Shown here piece after piece: positions 12,905 to 13,692 of a DNA stretch of 13,692 nt. The DNA comes from an archaeon UBA168. GTDB taxonomy: Archaea > Thermoproteota > Thermoprotei_A > Marsarchaeales > UBA168. The notes beneath the pieces were generated by a model, which was not told the origin of the DNA, ran no database searches, and worked only from the letters and a program-made list of their open reading frames with translations. The stretch's first letter is position 1; every line of letters begins with the position of its first letter. The position numbers were made by a program, and so were the translations under genes. The stretch covers positions 21,333 to 35,024 of the forward strand of contig DAYW01000020.1 in the NCBI GenBank assembly GCA_002507085.1, in the 5' to 3' direction.

Positions 12905-13692
12905 GAAGTCCTCAAGCCTATCGGCGGGCACGCTTGCGCCGCTCGCCTTTTTGTGCCCGCCTCCCGTGCCCCCAACCGATACGGCCGCATCGTGGGCAAG
13001 AGCTCCCAAGTCGATATCGGCGCTCGCCGCGCAGCGGAATGACACGTCGTAAGCGCCTCTTTCCTCATCGAGCTTGTACGCCACGGCCACGTCGATTGGG
13101 AGGAGCTGCAGCATGAGGGTGGCGGCCCTCCCCGTGAAGAAGGAGCAATCGGAGTGAGCCCAAGAGTAATGGTTCCCCTTCTCCACCAGAAACTGCCTTT
13201 TGGAGAACTCCTCCATCTGCGCAAGCTGCCTGGTGGCAGCCTCCATGACGCCGGGGTATGCGTGGGCAAAGGGGCTCTGCTTAAGATAAGTCAAAAGCCC
13301 TGGCTTTATGTTGTCTTTTTTGTCAATGGCCAGCGTCAGAACCGATGCCTCGAAATAGGCCAGAATCGAGTCCACGGTTGTCATGATTTGTGATGCGATT
13401 TTGCCCTTTTCCATGTGATCTCCTATGGCGGCGTAGGCCGCGTATATTGCGTATCTCTGGGGTATTTCGTCTTGGAAGGAGCTGTAAGCGAGGACGCCCG
13501 CGCAATCGTCAAGGGAATGTATTACCTTGGCGCCTGCGTCCTTCAGCGCCTGTAGCACTGCTGGGTTGTCCGGATGGTGATCTATGTAAACGACGCTGGC
13601 TCCTTTAGCGATCTTGTCCTTAACTAGGTTTACGAAACGCTGCTCCTTTTCTTTGTCTACGCCCAGATCAGAGACGTAGATAATCTCTCCAT
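12563..13692 (-). CDS. DHH/DHHA1-family phosphoesterase (5' end outside window, long antisense tail)
   Basis: The minus-strand frame is open to the right edge, so the start lies outside; the GTG at 13558 is internal. Upstream of it the frame reads IIYVSDLGVDKE and then YIDHHPDN, which contains the DHH motif (13574-13582) that binds the metal ions. The C-terminal DHHA1 motif GGTGGGHKKASGASV lies at about 12930-12980. This DHH1-DHHA1 layout matches archaeal RecJ-like/NrnA-type phosphoesterases acting on short RNA, single-stranded DNA or cyclic or phospho-nucleotides; the substrate cannot be read. The family normally ends soon after the DHHA1 domain (near FLRAIAQRL, about 12880). Here the frame runs on for about 105 codons, entirely antisense to the winged helix and membrane helix of the regulator gene. 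The tail is rich in Arg, His and Lys, as expected for the complement of membrane-segment codons, and has no recognisable domain. Confidence 0.9.
   Translation of the reverse strand, partial: GEIIYVSDLGVDKEKEQRFVNLVKDKIAKGASVVYIDHHPDNPAVLQALKDAGAKVIHSLDDCAGVLAYSSFQDEIPQRYAIYAAYAAIGDHMEKGKIASQIMTTVDSILAYFEASVLTLAIDKKDNIKPGLLTYLKQSPFAHAYPGVMEAATRQLAQMEEFSKRQFLVEKGNHYSWAHSDCSFFTGRAATLMLQLLPIDVAVAYKLDEERGAYDVSFRCAASADIDLGALAHDAAVSVGGTGGGHKKASGASVPADRLEDFLRAIAQRLRGSALLGKGYEVKPPHFCDGNVSLLLKRHDVSPKSCLWYRKSAQQLRLERLTPVGSKVLHYHLFLGVELRWQRPLAPLKPVKGDRKSHHSDRQPHRYQVDSRKAR

Noticed and set aside
12901..13269. Alternative minus-strand frame opposite or inside the DHH gene
   Set aside because: The neighbouring frame carries the DHH and DHHA1 motifs; this one has none and has shadow-like Ser/Arg/Pro composition.

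Overview
This window looks like chromosomal DNA from a thermophilic, probably acid-tolerant archaeon, most likely in or near the Thermoproteota (Crenarchaeota). The evidence is: a diphthamide-synthesis gene (archaea and eukaryotes only); arginine codons dominated by AGG and isoleucine codons by ATA; TATA-like boxes about 22-27 bases upstream of several start codons with no Shine-Dalgarno sequence (leaderless transcription); many TTG and GTG starts; a tRNA gene without encoded CCA; and a fungal/plant-type P-type proton ATPase. Species cannot be fixed from the sequence alone. No insertion sequence, integrase, CRISPR array or phage gene is visible. Gene density is very high. The longest stretch without a protein gene (2617-2911) holds a tRNA-Ser gene, its promoter and two small hairpins.

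Layout. 1-1388 (+): the end of a Gfo/Idh/MocA sugar dehydrogenase, then diphthine-ammonia ligase. 1378-2616 (-): glycerate 2-kinase, convergent with the ligase. 2727-2811 (-): tRNA-Ser(UGA). 2912-3832 (-): NAD-dependent sugar-nucleotide epimerase, divergent from 3955-6375 (+), the proton pump. 6392-6940 (-): a small protein with a ribbon-helix-helix-like N-terminus and a palindrome beside its promoter. 7071-8658 (+): an apparent operon of a two-helix membrane protein with a Q/P/S-rich tail, a GlcNAc-1-phosphate-transferase-type polyprenyl-phosphate glycosyltransferase, and a second small two-helix protein. 8546-9613 (-): a DUF354 GT-B-like protein. 9691-10485 (+): a short, divergent relative of inositol-phosphate synthase. 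10559-12904 (+): a galactose-1-phosphate uridylyltransferase followed by a membrane-anchored regulator with extracytoplasmic PEGA-like and Ig-like regions and a cytoplasmic winged helix. 12563 to the right edge (-): a DHH-family phosphoesterase that runs far into the regulator gene in antisense.

How it fits together (inference). Much of the window deals with sugars and cell-surface glycans: the dehydrogenase and glycerate kinase suit sugar-acid catabolism, while the epimerase, uridylyltransferase, lipid-linked glycosyltransferase and DUF354 protein suit nucleotide-sugar supply and glycan assembly. The proton pump fits an acid habitat. The features most worth following are the inositol-phosphate-synthase-like protein with its signature residues replaced, the transmembrane regulator beside galT, the palindrome upstream of the ribbon-helix-helix gene, and the two large tail-to-tail antisense gene overlaps. 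I see no clear multi-gene defence or mobile system.
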